NCBI RefSeq assembly: GCF_905475465.1
Contig: NC_062245.1
Span: 5,208,001-5,272,000 of the forward strand
Length of the DNA stretch: 64,000 nt
Direction of reading: 5' to 3'
DNA from: Pieris napi
Lineage: Eukaryota > Arthropoda > Insecta > Lepidoptera > Pieridae
The stretch's first letter is position 1. Every line of letters starts with the position of its first letter. The notes under the pieces were generated by a model. That model searched no databases. It saw only the letters and a list, made by a program, of their open reading frames with translations, and was not told the DNA's origin. Position numbers and translations under genes: made by a program. Below are positions 34,510-46,243 of the stretch, in pieces.

Positions 34510-35136
34510 CATGAGAACTGATAGGCATGATGGGTAATAAAAATTCTTGAATTAATTGAAATAATTTTATTACGTAAATCTAAAAGATACATGACCAATT
34601 TGAGCAAATATGTGCCAAATTTTAATATACTAGTTTACGAAAAAGAATGTTGAAGAGCTTGTTGGTAGGGACGTCGTCGCTGAAAAAATATTATCCTCTC
34701 ACATGGCTCAGAAAGCTATCGGAGTGCTTGACTGTAAACTCTCGCATACACAAATAAAATAGTAGTACATTCTCCTTATCTGAAATTAAAAATTCTATTT
34801 TACATCGTGAGAGTGCTAAGCAGAAAAATTAAAAAGCGAAATTACAGTGGTTTTTACATTCTATAGAAATGCAAACAGACTGCTACGTTTTAACCTGATT
34901 TAAGTCTATCTAGTGCAGGTCGAGATTTTTTCGTATTCGCCGGTTTATTAGTTTTGAACGAATTAGTATAACGATGTACGTTTTTGCAAAAAACAACACG
35001 TTACAGCAAAAAATACGGTTTGAACTAAGGGTAAAATGGAGTATAAAAATATTTTATTATTAAAAAAGATGTATGGCTTGTCTTTTTCAAAGCTATAAAA
35101 TTGTGCTTGCCAAAATACAAGCTTTAAATATAAATA

Positions 35137-35481
35137 TTACATTGAATCCTTTAGGATTTCTTTATCGGACTTCGACCTTATAGATGTTAATACGAGTATA
35201 TCAAACAACAACAACAAGAAATTTTTCCGGCCAATTGTGATCCTTTCCTTTCCCGGAGCAAGCGAGCAAGTTGTGAATAAAGTCAAAACCGCCGCCCATG
35301 GACACCTGCAACGCCAATCAATTGTCCATTTTTCCCCACGATAAATGCGATAGAAGGTTCTGAGGGAACCAACATCTCTACGCAAAGCCAAAGGATCAAG
35401 CCGCTCGTAAAGACCAATGCCAGTGCCTCCCATTTGGACTCTACAGCCGATACAGCTCGATGCGTGAGGTAAAATTATCAC
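35137..35481 (-). pseudogene. LINE reverse-transcriptase C-terminal relic
   Basis: The frame contains RLDPLALRRDVGSLRTFYRI followed by YRGE, a motif in the C-terminal part of non-LTR retrotransposon proteins. It then jumps to GTTGCAGGTGTCCATGGGCG, a LINE 3' sequence also at 47.27 kb. The protein is therefore internally deleted and non-functional. Confidence 0.65.
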
Positions 35482-36494
35482 CGACTAAGCGACCTAAGGA
35501 GCTAGCTCTTTATAATTGACTCCATTCTTTTAGATAACAAAAGGGTGATGGCTATATGGCGGGTAGTACTATCAGAATGTTCACCTTTTTAAGGAATCGG
35601 ATGAATTAAAGCTGTCTCAAGCGAGTCCTAGTCCATTCTCAAAACTTTCAATGCTAACACTTCATTTATTTAGCCTTTATTTAGACCTAATTAACGATTG
35701 GTATCACGATAGAACGTCGGCGATTTCTCGTCGCAGTAATAACCTGAGATGCGGGTAAGTTTTTGACAGTTGTTTAATTAACTTTTGTTTTAATTAGCGT
35801 GTCAGGAACAGGAATCGGTCCTTTATGTTGCCTTGCATGTTCAATACAATCTAAATTTTATTTCTTACCTGTTCTTACTTCGGAACATACTCGTACTTAC
35901 CTATGTAAATATTTTGTAGTAATAATCTACCAAGTTATTTCTATAAATATTATTTGTTATCTAGTATTTAATTTCAATTAACCTTAACTATGGAGTTTGA
36001 AACAAATCCGCAACGGTTGTGCACGCATTGGTCTTAAATAAACGACAGCGGGTGAAACCAAGTTATTACGTATTCAAGTTACACTTTGATCGAAGTATGT
36101 TAACAGCTAGATATTTCATTGTTTAATTTTGCTGTAATCAGCGCTTCAGAAACAGGAGTTCATTGTTCATTCTAGTTTAAATTGCTTCTCAATAACCATG
36201 TTCCCGGGTATCGGTCAAAACTTTTTTAATCTACCCTCCGTTTATTGACCTGAAATTTTCTCTTTAATCTCCACTAGGCTCTGTTATGAATCTTGCTTGT
36301 TTTATATCTAAGATAATGTTAATCGTTGAATCGATTTTTAAAAGTTTTAGATTCTAAATGCAAGACAATTTGAATAAATTTAATTTAACACTTTTAATTT
36401 TACTGTGGTCTAGCTTTGATTAGGTTAATAAATAATATATTTATACAAAGTTATAAACAAGCAAAAAAATCGATCGGATTTGTCGTCGTATAAT
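35482..36494. other. No feature seen
   Basis: No coding features. The sequence GTGTCAGGAACAGGAATCGG at about 35799 resembles GGCACTGGCATTGG in the LINE relic on its left, so more LINE debris is possible. Confidence 0.4.
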
Positions 36495-36760
36495 AGCGTA
36501 ATATGGACAAAGGAAAAGATGGACAGATGACATTGTAGAACTAGCCGGGAAAAACTGGATGAATGTTGCTCAAGACAAAGAGAAATGGAAAAATATGGAG
36601 GAGGCTTTTACAAAAACTAGACCACTAAAAAATTAAAAATAAATCAAACTTAAATTTTGTTTAAAACTCATACTAACTTAACTAATACTAATTTCTAAGG
36701 AATGTAAACTAACCAATTGTTGTATGGATTAATAAAGCTTTAATAATAATAATAATAGCG
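36495..36760 (+). pseudogene. RTE-type LINE 3' end with ORF tail
   Basis: From 36511 the frame reads RKRWTDDIVELAGKNWMNVA, then QDKEKWKNMEEAFTK, to a TAA at 36634-36636. This is the C-terminal tail of RTE-type proteins. A 3' UTR of about 120 bases ends in AATAAAGCTTTAATAATAAT. 5'-truncated as LINEs usually are; lacks endonuclease and reverse transcriptase. Confidence 0.78.
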
Positions 36761-37906
36761 TAATATTATATACAATAATAATAAGTGATTGACATTCTCA
36801 ACATAATATGTTTTCCAAAAAAAAACAAATTTAGAATCATTATTCTATGAAAAAAGTTTTTCTATCACTAACTCCAGGTCCCCCAAAGAAAAAAACTCTT
36901 AAAACTTATTTGTCTTAAATACAATTTGATTAACGTTCATAAAATAGCTGTTAAAGTTGATGGATCGTAAATTCCTAAGTGAAGTAATAAACTGGACAAG
37001 CGCCAAGTGTGTCTGTGCCCTAAGGGTTTTAATAAATAATTATGTCTCTTTATGACGATAAAATTATAGCTGAAACGTTTTAGAACCTTTTAGTGTTTTA
37101 AACGTTAGGTTGGTTCTTGGTTAGTGAACTCTAAAAGCGGGTAATTTTGAAGTGGTGATTGGCTAATATTAATAAGAGAAGGAAGAAAGGGGAGGGGGGG
37201 GGTTATGGTAAGGTCACGTCAGTGTTAAAAAATGTAAACTGAAAATGATTGTCAGGCAGTTGGCAGTTGCTTTTATCTAAAAACTTCTCTTCCGATTTTG
37301 TTGAAACTAAGACTGTTCTCTAGAGAAAACAGTCTCCACTGATTTTGATCAAAGGATCATCTCGATATGTCTTTAAATTTTCTCTTGTTATATTTATTTC
37401 AACTTAATCCCATACAGACCAAATTAAAACCTCCATTTGTCTCAGAACTACACATATTACTTTTCATGACAGATAAAACAATTTGCTAGACAGTGGCGAA
37501 TGAGTACTGTCCTAGTATAATAGTATTGATTAAACGACATTTAACAAACGAGATTTTAAATACACTTTCCCAAGAAAATAATTGCTAACGATACTTTATT
37601 GTTTATGATTAATGAATAACATTTTTCGTCATTATACGTTTATATCGATAAAAGTCCGAACGAACAATAAGTTATTTATTTATTTTAATATCCACGACAT
37701 CGGTGGAAATTGGTTTCACCTTGCAGTTCGCAAGTCGATATTGATTTTTAAAGTATAACTTAACCGATAATTTTCTGTTTAGCAGGCTTTTTCTAGTAAG
37801 TATGCTTTTTGGAACGAAGTTCCTTATCGCGCGTTGTGAAAGGGGGCTAGACGGAAAAAATTCTTACGAAAAGTTGTCACGACACTTTTTTGCTATTTGC
37901 TATTGT
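36761..37906. other. Unannotated; G-run near 37.19 kb
   Basis: Contains a G-rich run (GGGGAGGGGGGGGG, about 37189-37202) and, before the 5S-like piece, GGAACGAAGTTCCTTATCGC, a short palindrome-bearing sequence. No gene. Confidence 0.4.
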
Positions 37907-37993
37907 AATACACCGGTTCTCGTCCGATCACCGAAGTTAAGCAACGTCGGGCGAGGTCAGTACTTGGATGGGTGACCGCCTGAGAACACCTCG
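37907..37993 (+). ncRNA. Partial 5S rRNA sequence (pseudogene or SINE head)
   Basis: 87 bases match arthropod 5S rRNA from about nucleotide 22 to 109, including GATCACCGAAGTTAAGCAAC, GGTCAGTACTTGGATGGGTG and ACCGCCTGAGAACACC. These cover the pol III internal control regions (box A, intermediate element, box C). The first ~20 and last ~10 nucleotides are missing, so the terminal helix cannot form. It is not a working rRNA gene. Confidence 0.88.
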
Positions 37994-38159
37994 AGAAAAT
38001 CTATCATACTGTTATGATACCAATTAACATATAAATTAATCGAAAGGAATTTCCTTCCATCCGGGTGTCCCGTGACACCTCTAAAGTTTTTTTATTTATA
38101 CATTTTGTAGTGGAAACTTTCAGGCGTGGGGTACAGTGCACAGATATAAAGTATGATTA

Positions 38160-38412
38160 GTGCACCTAGAATAAAAATAATGGCGTTCCTGATTTGTGAT
38201 GATTTGTTTTTTTATAGACAACTTTATAGCCTTCTATGCCTGACACACGCCGTCGTCGTTTTTAGTCTTAGGCGTCGGTGAAGGAATGAGAGGAAACCAT
38301 GTCGGGTACGGGCGAGTGTTAAATGCGCACATGGAATGACCAAAGCAGAGGATCGAACCTACGACCTCGTTGAAAGTCGCACGGTGATGACACCAGGTCA
38401 ACACTGCTCCAT
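38160..38412 (-). mobile_element. SINE family A
   Basis: The minus strand reads GGAGCAGTGTTGACCTGG, then GAGGTCGTAGGTTCGATCC, ATGTGCGCATTTAACACT and ACGGCGTGTGTCAGGC. The 3' half is diverged. Confidence 0.75.
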
Positions 38413-38693
38413 CTGCAGCATCCAGAGCATGTTTTTATAGCAGAGCGATGAAATACTGTAAGCAGTAAGGATTCTCAAATTCAAATAACAGATCACGCAA
38501 GTTAAAGTTTAGTGTTACAGTTTTTTATTTTTAGTATGCTAGAGCAGGAGTAGTAACGGTAGTAAAAAAAACGATATAAGCGTTCGTTTTGACCTATTGT
38601 ACCCTTATTTATATAAGGGCTTTCAACTCTTAAATATTTAGACTTTTGATCCTGTATTCCATTTCGTTTCTCGAATTCTAAAACTGCTAGACC

Positions 38694-38931
38694 CAGGGTC
38701 GGATTTAGGGGAGGGCAACCGGGGCCCCCACAAAAGAGAGAAAATTAATATTTTAAATTCCGACTGGTAATCGACTTTTTTTTAAATATATTTTTATATG
38801 TTTGTTAAATACTAAAATAATCTTAAAACTTGGTTTCAAAATAAATTATTAATTGAAAAAAATTGTTAATTTATTTGGGGCCTCCGCTTCTTTGTTGCCC
38901 CGAGTCCAACAGACCTTTAAATCTGGCCCTG
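38694..38931. mobile_element. hAT-type MITE with perfect 8-bp target duplication
   Basis: Ends CAGGGTCGGATTTAGGGG and AAATCTGGCCCTG. GCTAGACC flanks both sides (38686-38693 and 38932-38939). 238 bp, AT-rich centre, no ORF. Confidence 0.92.
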
Positions 38932-38939
38932 GCTAGACC

Positions 38940-40027
38940 AATATTGAAACAAGTTAAAATTTCTGTATAAGTAATCATTCAAATGAAATGTTAATATTAT
39001 TATTATTTGTATACGAGTACTGATTTCTTAATTGGCTATCAAGGCAAGGAATTCCACTCAAAACATTGCGTTTGCAGTAATTTTATGATGGATCCAATAA
39101 ACAAAAGATCCAATTTTGTTTCAAATTGCTAAGATATAGGAATATTAAAATTTTATGTTTTATATAAAAGTGAGCAATTGTTACAACACACTGTAATATA
39201 AAAAAAAACTCTTTCATATTTCGATAATAACCATAAGCTCCTGATTTACATAAATCATTAAATCTTTATACCACGAAACTTATTCATGTATTTTTCTATT
39301 TGTATTGTTCAATGATTTTTTTATGATTGTACTTAAAACAACGGGTGGTAGTCAAATTTTGGCGAAGAATTTACCTAAGCTCCCAAAGATATTACCAGTT
39401 CTTAAGGGAAAATTATTGAATATGTAAATTAAGTAGTTTTTCGCATACATTTATCATCAAGCTCGTATCGGTGTGACAAGCAGCCCCAAGCGCTGTTCAC
39501 AGGCGATAAAGGGCATTATGACTAATAAACCCAAACGGTTGACGTTATATCGTAAACAAGTAGTTAAAATCGGATACCGAAATATCGGTACGACCTATGA
39601 ATCCCTGTCATAAATAATCGTCTCAATTAGAATTATTGTTTGACTGGTATTTTAAAATTACAGTTATAAATGACTATAAAATAAAATATGTTTAGTATGG
39701 AATATAATATACAGGTATCACTTATTCCACGTGATTAAATTTGTATCGGTAGACATCCCTACTCATCGGCACAGAAGACAGAGGATGAAAAAAAGGCCGA
39801 AGGAAAAAGCCGGCATAAAAACTCTCGGTACTCTTTTATCAAATCATCATACAAAAATTACTATGGCAAATAAATAGAAGAAACCAGAAGGAGGAAGATA
39901 CGGTCCGCTCTTTATTTGTATTAAATTCCAAACTGAACGGAAACCTCACAGTCCAGTTTCCGGAAGCAGCAAATGTAAATTTTATTTTTAAGTAAACATA
40001 ACCATGGTAACAAACACGGTATATTTA
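38940..40027. other. No feature seen
   Basis: AT-rich, no ORF above 60 codons before 39.9 kb. Confidence 0.45.
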
Positions 40028-40490
40028 GGGTCTGTTTCACTATGTATGGATAAAGTACCAAATAGCTATGTATATATATATATATAGTATGTATAGCTAT
40101 GTGGAACCAGCTGCCCACTGAAGTATTTCCGAACCAATTCGACTTAGTGTCCTTCAAGAAAAGAGCGTACCTATTCTTAAAAGGCCGGCAACGCACTCGC
40201 GAGCCCTCTGGCATTGAGAGTGTCCATGGGCAGCGGTATCACTTAACATCAGGTGAGCCTCCTGCCCGTTTGCCCCCCGTTCTATAAAAAAAAAAAACTA
40301 ATAAATTATTTGGAAGATAAATTGTGCTATTTGACATTCATCGGACTTATAACTTATGATGGACTTTATGTGACGAATAGCGCTATCTGACAATCGTGAA
40401 ACGCAACAATAGTGTTTATCCTACCAATAAGTAATAAATAGCTAATTTGGAACTTATGTAGAACTTATCCGTATATTGTGAAACAGACCC
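40028..40490. mobile_element. GGGTCTG MITE carrying a LINE insert
   Basis: Left end GGGTCTGTTTCACTATGTAT to about 40066 and right part from AAATTATTTGGAAGATAAAT (about 40302) to CAGACCC at 40490. Together they match the uninterrupted copy at 32.5 kb in reverse orientation. Confidence 0.78.
40099..40300 (+). pseudogene. LINE ORF2 C-terminus and 3' tail
   Basis: The frame 40099-40287 reads MWNQLPTEVFPNQFDLVSFK and then KRAYLFLKGRQR; the WNxLPxxVF...FKKR pattern ends many non-LTR reverse-transcriptase proteins. It closes with a stop and an A-rich tail. 5'-truncated fragment inside a MITE; several shorter relatives occur in the window. Confidence 0.75.
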
Positions 40491-40626
40491 ATAGTCTACG
40501 TTGCTGCTATAGTTTGAGATTGTTGAAAAAGCCTTCATTCATTTAACTCATAACTAGAGGTTTGATTGTAAATCACTAATTTAGGACACATTCAAATTTT
40601 GATTGATTATCATTAATTAGAACAGC

Positions 40627-41111
40627 TTATAATTGTAATTAGGGGATTACTGGTAACAAATAGTTGAAATGCAAATTCCGTAACCGTGGTATCAAACGCG
40701 GTTTCGTTCACGTTTTACGATGTGGCTGGAATAGTTTTAGATAGTCGAAAAAGCTGTCGAAACCTTGTTTATATTTACACATTCATTATGCTCAAGGTTG
40801 TAACTTGAGGTTTCATTATAGATCATTAAACTATGGGCCATTATTGAATATCAGATCAGCTTACAGCAGAAAACGTCACTCAAGCGTAGGGGTGGGAGTT
40901 GGGACTAGCGAGACAGCGTGATGTCTAGGCGAGTGGGGGGGCTTATGAATATTAGAAATATAATTAGGCTTTTTCCAACAAGAGAAATTTAGATAAGTAT
41001 ACATTATATGTATATAAAAGAAGGTTTTTAGGGAAAAAGAAAAAAAATATTAAAATTAGCTCATAATTGTAATTAGGGGATAACTGGTAATGTGAAGTTG
41101 AAATGCAAAAT
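40627..41111. repeat. Direct repeat pair, ~50 bp
   Basis: ATAATTGTAATTAGGGGATT...AGTTGAAATGCAAA occurs at about 40630-40677 and again at about 41063-41109 with a few changes. Weaker similarity also links 40500-40600 to 40735-40850, so an old tandem duplication is likely. Confidence 0.6.
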
Positions 41112-41499
41112 AATGTATTGTTTATTCGATTATTCTATTTATTTACACTTTATTGGCTATAAGTAAACATTCAAACACACAAAGACTTGGTATCATGTGC
41201 TTTATTTATAAAAGATCACAGAGTAACGCAGAGAAGTGCAAAAACGGAATTATTCCACGTTACAACACTTACCATTCGTATCTCCGAATATCTGTAAAGA
41301 AAAGTTTTATGTTTAATAGATTTATAATTGCCATTTATTTTTGTATGTGTTATTTATATATATATACATCTAGTTATAATAATAATAATTACACAATACA
41401 TAGTAGCTAAAAACTTTTTTAAACACAAACATCGAACGCAATTTCTATTAAAAAGATAATTTAAAAGAAAAAATTAGACAAAAATTTAAAAAAAAACAT

Positions 41500-42020
41500 T
41501 GGCACTATAACCGTTTAGGCTAGGGCCTGAGGCGTCTGAATCGGTTTCGTTATTATTTCTTTTTCCAAATAGCCAATCAGATATCTTCCTCACACAAGCC
41601 GTCAACATTTTGGGTCTAAGGCATGTCATGCCATGCAATTTCCAGGTGATGTCTTTCATCGTACGAGCGAGTGTTGTGCGCATTGCACATAGACAGAAAG
41701 TCCATTGGTGCACAGCAGTGGATCAAAGTCAAAGTCAAATCATTTATTTAAATTAGAGCACCTAAAATGGCAATTTTGAACGTCGAAGATTCTAGTTTCC
41801 CCTTCCAAAAGGTAGTTTCGTGTGGAAGAAGAATGGGCAAGAAACTCCACACTTACTCTTTTAAAATAGGTTTACAATATTTTGTTTACATTAGTTAAAT
41901 AATTATATGTGAAGACCATGTACTCTTAGAATAAAACTACTATACTAAAAAAGTATACATGTTCCTCACATATTTACAGATCAAACCTACGACCACAGGT
42001 AGAGTGCCAAGCTACTAGCC
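41500..42020 (-). mobile_element. SINE family A interrupted by a LINE 3' end
   Basis: The SINE runs on the minus strand from CAGGGTTGGGCTAGTAGCTT (about 42020) through the box-B region, is broken at GATCAAA, and resumes at 41731 with CCACTGCTGTGCACCAATGG down to the GCCAATG end near 41500. Confidence 0.75.
41732..41985 (-). mobile_element. LINE 3' end nested in SINE, with target duplication
   Basis: GATCAAA occurs at both borders (about 41730 and 41981), a 7-bp target duplication. On the minus strand it ends GATTTGACTTTGACTTTGA, the repeating tail of a LINE. It contains TCTTCTTCCACACGAAACTA. Confidence 0.7.
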
Positions 42021-42300
42021 CAACCCTGCCCAGACAAAAATAACAGGTAAACTAACTTTTTTTATTATACATGATTAACGAAAGAATTTAATTTTAAAAG
42101 AGTTTAAGTATATAAGACAATGGATTGTTCATTATAAATGAGCATGTCTTAGTCTCCAACGATCAATAATGAAAAATAAATGAGTGCTGTCCAGGAACGA
42201 ACTAACCAAAGACAATGGCACGCTTAACCACTACTGTCTTTGACAATAATTATATTTTTTTCCTTTATTAATGATAATTTATTATTTTTATAAAGTATTT

Positions 42301-42690
42301 GTTAATAAAAGCAGTGTGGCTCATCACTGTGGTCGTGCGTTTGAATCACTTTATATTCACGGAATTTTCTTTCTAAGAACGCAATTACGGCGAAGTCAAA
42401 CAGTGAAACAATTTCTTTTTTAATGGATGCAAATGGACAGGAGGCTCACCTGGTTTTAATTGATACCGCCGCCCATGGACACACATTGCCCGAAAGCTCG
42501 CAAGTGCGTTGCCGGCCTTTTAAGAAATGGTACGCTCTTTTCTTGAAGGACCCTTAGTCGTCGATCGTAAGTCTCAAATACAAAAATCGATGACGTGTAT
42601 CACTCATAGAAGGCTGATCACCTACTTGTCTATGAAATAAAAATAATAGAAGAAACGATGCAATCTGAGATCAAAAGGCTGGTATTCTTT
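42301..42690 (+). mobile_element. SINE family A interrupted by a LINE fragment
   Basis: Head GCAGTGTGGCTCATCACTG..., body to ACAGTGAAACAATTTC at about 42415, then a break. The SINE resumes after 42555 with CGATGACGTGTATCACTCAT, AGAAGGCTGATCACCTACTT and the usual 3' end. Confidence 0.7.
42421..42554 (-). mobile_element. LINE 3' fragment nested in SINE
   Basis: The minus strand reads AGGGTCCTTCAAGAAAAGAG, then AAAAGGCCGGCAACGCACTT and CAGGTGAGCCTCCTGTCC, the LINE tail seen at 14.6 kb. Confidence 0.75.
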
Positions 42691-43216
42691 ATATACTAAT
42701 AGGGTACATTAAGATGAAAATACGTTTCTCTCATCAAAAAGCATTGCAACTCTACAAAGTCGCTTACACGCAACTTTTAACATTGGAACAAAAGCTTTCA
42801 GAGCAAAATTGTAAAAATTGTAACTTTGAAAACAGTTTTCACGGCTTTCATATATCGTTACGTACTTCGTTAAGTTTCACATTTTAACTGGAACTCTGTT
42901 ATAGGGTTCTCTTTGGAATTTAGTGGTGCCATAAATATCGATTGCGACTTTATTTCTATCATAGTTAAAATGTAGATAATAAGGTAATACTTTCGTATTA
43001 TTGGTAAATGGTAAGATAAATAAATATATTTCGGATTGGGTTCAAAATATATTAAACCTTTTGCAATTTTCTAACAAAAATACGTTAATATACGACCTCA
43101 CAGGTCGTGTTTAAACACCTCATAACATGTAAAGCGGCCTACGCATTCACCGGTAGTGAACGGCGGTTCTGGCTTCAATAATGAGTATTTATTCCCCGAT
43201 CCCAAGGTTGCGACTT

Positions 43217-43356
43217 CAGCCTTGCGATTCCGTAACTCACTTTTCGAACTCTCACAACGGTTTTAGCAGCGGCGGTCGCGCTCAAATCAGTCATAAAGCA
43301 GTCATTTTACGATTTGGCATTCTGATTAAGAATAAACTACAAGCTCCCTCATTATC
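43217..43356. mobile_element. Fold-back MITE, family P copy 3 (half)
   Basis: One arm (CAGCCTTGCGATTCCGTAAC onward) plus the loop sequence AATAAACTACAAGCTCCCTC. The second arm is missing. Confidence 0.8.
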
Positions 43357-43413
43357 TTAAGAGAACTACATCGAAATTTCATACAAAAACTTCAGATACA
43401 CATTATCACTGCA

Positions 43414-43660
43414 CAGCCCTGCGATTCTGTAACTCACTTCACGAACTCACACAGCGGTTTTCGCATCGGCGGTCTCTCTCAAATCAGTCGTGAAGCAGTC
43501 ATTTTATGATTTGGCATTCTGAAACGGTGGGAGCTTGTACTTTATTGTTTATCAGAATGCCAAATCATAAAATGACTGCTTCACGACTGATTTGAGAGAG
43601 ACCGCCGATGCGAAAACCGCTGTGTGAGTTCGTGAAGTGAGTTACAGAATCGCAGGGCTG
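43414..43660. mobile_element. Fold-back MITE, family P copy 4
   Basis: 247 bp, the same length as copy 2, but with the loop inverted. Arms of about 110 bases are nearly perfect reverse complements from CAGCCCTGCGATTCTGTAAC. Confidence 0.92.
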
Positions 43661-44077
43661 TATTCGCGTCTGTACAATCGGCCTATGAGGTTTGGAAAAG
43701 AGAATGTGCCTGCGCATACTCTTGAAGATTGTCTTTATGCCGGGCTTATCTAATCCGTAGAGCTTCATTATTAATTACACTGTTAATGAGATAATTATGT
43801 AATACAATAATTAACAGTAATTAATATATTTTGTTAGATTTTATAAAACATTGTTGACAAAAAATTAAACCCGAAATAAATTTTTCAGGTTCATATACGG
43901 AACCGATTTTATGTTTCGTTAAAAATACTTTTTATTCTCATAACCATTTGTTACGTCCAGAGCAAAATTGTTAAGCGGCCATTTAAAAGTTCTAATTCAG
44001 ATTTGTCAGCGAGCGTGTTTTGTATTTTACATAGCAAGTCAGTAACAATCAAAAATATTTAACTATATTAACAATCC

Positions 44078-44294
44078 ATGGGTCCCGGGTTCGATCCCCG
44101 GCTGAGGCGAACATCGATGTGATGAGCATTTGGTGTTGTTCTTAGGTCTTGGGTGTTTAAATATGTATTTATATGTATATCTATCTATAATATGTATGTA
44201 CATATCCGTTGCCTAGTACTCATAACACAAGCTTCACCAGCTTGCAATGGACTAGGTCAATTGGTGTGAATTGTCTTAAAAAAAAAAAAAAATA
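44078..44294 (+). mobile_element. tRNA-derived SINE (family B), 5'-truncated
   Basis: Starts in the anticodon arm (CCATGGGTCCCGGGTTCGAT), keeps box B, then ACATCGATGTGATGAGCATT and CAATTGGTGTGAATTGTC, ending in a run of 15 A. Confidence 0.8.
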
Positions 44295-45159
44295 GACCTT
44301 TGTTATAAGTAGATTAGAAATAATTTAGAACTGAAAGGGAGGATTTTCGACCAGTCTAACCGCTGGCCTTCGGGCCGCTCAGTCCAAGACAATACCCATT
44401 GGGGCCTTCAGGATTGTCAAGAAGTTGTTAGTTTAATTTTGTTAGCATTTGCAGATGTATTGTTTGTAGATGTATATGTGACTATATGTGTTTTGTTTCG
44501 CGGAAATCAAACCCAGTCTATGGCGAATGGACGCGCATGGCGAATACCGTGAGACTGTGAAAACAATTTTCTCATAATAATTGCTGCTTTTATTTAGAAA
44601 TTTAATAAAACTGCTCATGTATTATTAAAGTAATGCATATTTTGTCCAACACAAAGTTTACTATAGAAAATATTTTTCTGAGAACAAAGCCTCTAATATT
44701 GCAACGTAAAGCGATTTATAAGTGCATTTCTCCTGTGTATTAAATCACCTTTACAGTTTCCGATTTAGGCCTGATCCGATTTTACGCATTTATTAAACGC
44801 TATGCAAAATCAATGGTTTTTATAGTAGTTCTATTGATATAGCAGCTTTCATATGATTTCATAAATGTTTACGTTTATATTTTGGTGCTGCTATTTGTGT
44901 AGATCTCACGCTTTGGAAGCTCAGACAAACATAGGAAGGTAATTTTAGTTTGACACTACTGCGTCTCTACTATGTTATGTTCCAGAACGCTTGCGAAAGT
45001 AGTTGTCAATGTAGTATTTAGTGTAATATTACAATATTACATGTTAAATAATAATGATGGAGTTATGAGAGCTATATGGTGCTTATGTAAATATTAAAAA
45101 CTTAACAAAATAACAACCTGTCAACGAGGAATGAAACGCAGTGTACTATTTTTGAAACT
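44295..45159. other. No gene; GC-richer stretch 44340-44560
   Basis: The GC-richer part includes CTGGCCTTCGGGCCGCTCAG, itself partly palindromic. It may be an unrecognised repeat. Confidence 0.35.
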
Positions 45160-45345
45160 AAAGGATGGATAAGAAATACAGAAATAAGAGGTAAAACAAA
45201 AATTATTGATACACTACCTCAAAAAAATAAGTGGAAATGGAATCTATAGCTAATTTTGTATAAAAGTAGGTATGTGTGTAGCTTTTGTAAATAGTATTAT
45301 TTCAAGGAATAAATTAGGCTTATTATTATATTAGAAATTATAATA
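45160..45345 (+). pseudogene. RTE-type LINE internal fragment
   Basis: A frame at about 45165 reads WIRNTEIRGKTKIIDTLPQK and then NKWKWN. DRIRNExIRxxTKxxD...LKWxWAG is a conserved stretch of RTE-type reverse-transcriptase proteins. Very degraded. Confidence 0.55.
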
Positions 45346-45939
45346 AATACCTTCTGTATAGAACAGTATTAAAACACAAAACCACAATACAATGCCAACG
45401 TAATCTCGTTTACCACATCGTGTCGTATAGTATAAAAGTACACTTTAGCTTGCAGTTTTTCCATTAACACAGTTATGGAGCTGTCGTTTCTGGATTATAA
45501 GTGAGAGCAGTTTCATTTAACGTTCACTCTAAAACAATGGTTTACTTTAAGTTTTAATTAAACAATTTGTCCAGGAAATTAAAAATGTCGTGTTATATAA
45601 ATGGTCATGTAATATCGCAAAGCTTAATTCTATGAAATTTATAGTTTAGCAATTGAAATATTATTAAATATAAAAATATGATAAGGACATATAAGCTTTG
45701 CTTTCTGATTTATTACGATTCGTGACGTCAATCCAGGTCATTTAATTTGTCAATTGAACTGTCATGCATACCATAACCACGTGGATTTTAAGACGACCAG
45801 CGGTGACGTGTATACAAACGAATTAAAAAAAAAAACCGGTATTGTTTTTATCGATCACCCGTATATGCCATTTATATAATCATTCACTTGCTCTGATTAA
45901 TTGTGCTTTCCATGTAGTTCTTATATTGATGATAATCAA

Positions 45940-46243
45940 ATTCATACGTGCAAAATTAAACACAAATGAAAGTGGGAAGACACGCGAAGAAGTTTGTGCC
46001 GAATTTAATGTGCCAAAATCTACTCTTTGTAGAATAATTCAGAGTAAACATAAAATTTAATCACAATATTCTGAAGGACAAGGAAAACTAAAACGTGTAC
46101 GTTTATCAGAATATCCTGAACTTGAACAGTGTTTGCTAACATGGGTCAAGCAACTTCGTAACAAAAACGTTCCGGTAAGTGGACCGATGATTAAAGAAAA
46201 GGCACAAGATTTCGCGCGAAGGCTCGATATTCATAATTTTTAA
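45940..46243 (+). pseudogene. Pogo/Tigger-like transposase, N-terminal remnant
   Basis: One frame encodes a CENP-B-type helix-turn-helix (GKTREEVCAEFNVPKSTLCR), then a TAA at 46058-46060, then in the same frame RLSEYPELEQCLLTWVKQLR and PVSGPMIKEKAQDFARRL, the second DNA-binding half. It stops at 46241 before any DDE domain. The family's transposases are about 500 residues, so at most the first quarter is left. Confidence 0.75.

Noticed and set aside
40627..41111. LTR retrotransposon
   Set aside because: The direct repeats are only ~50 bp, lack TG...CA ends and enclose no gag or pol.
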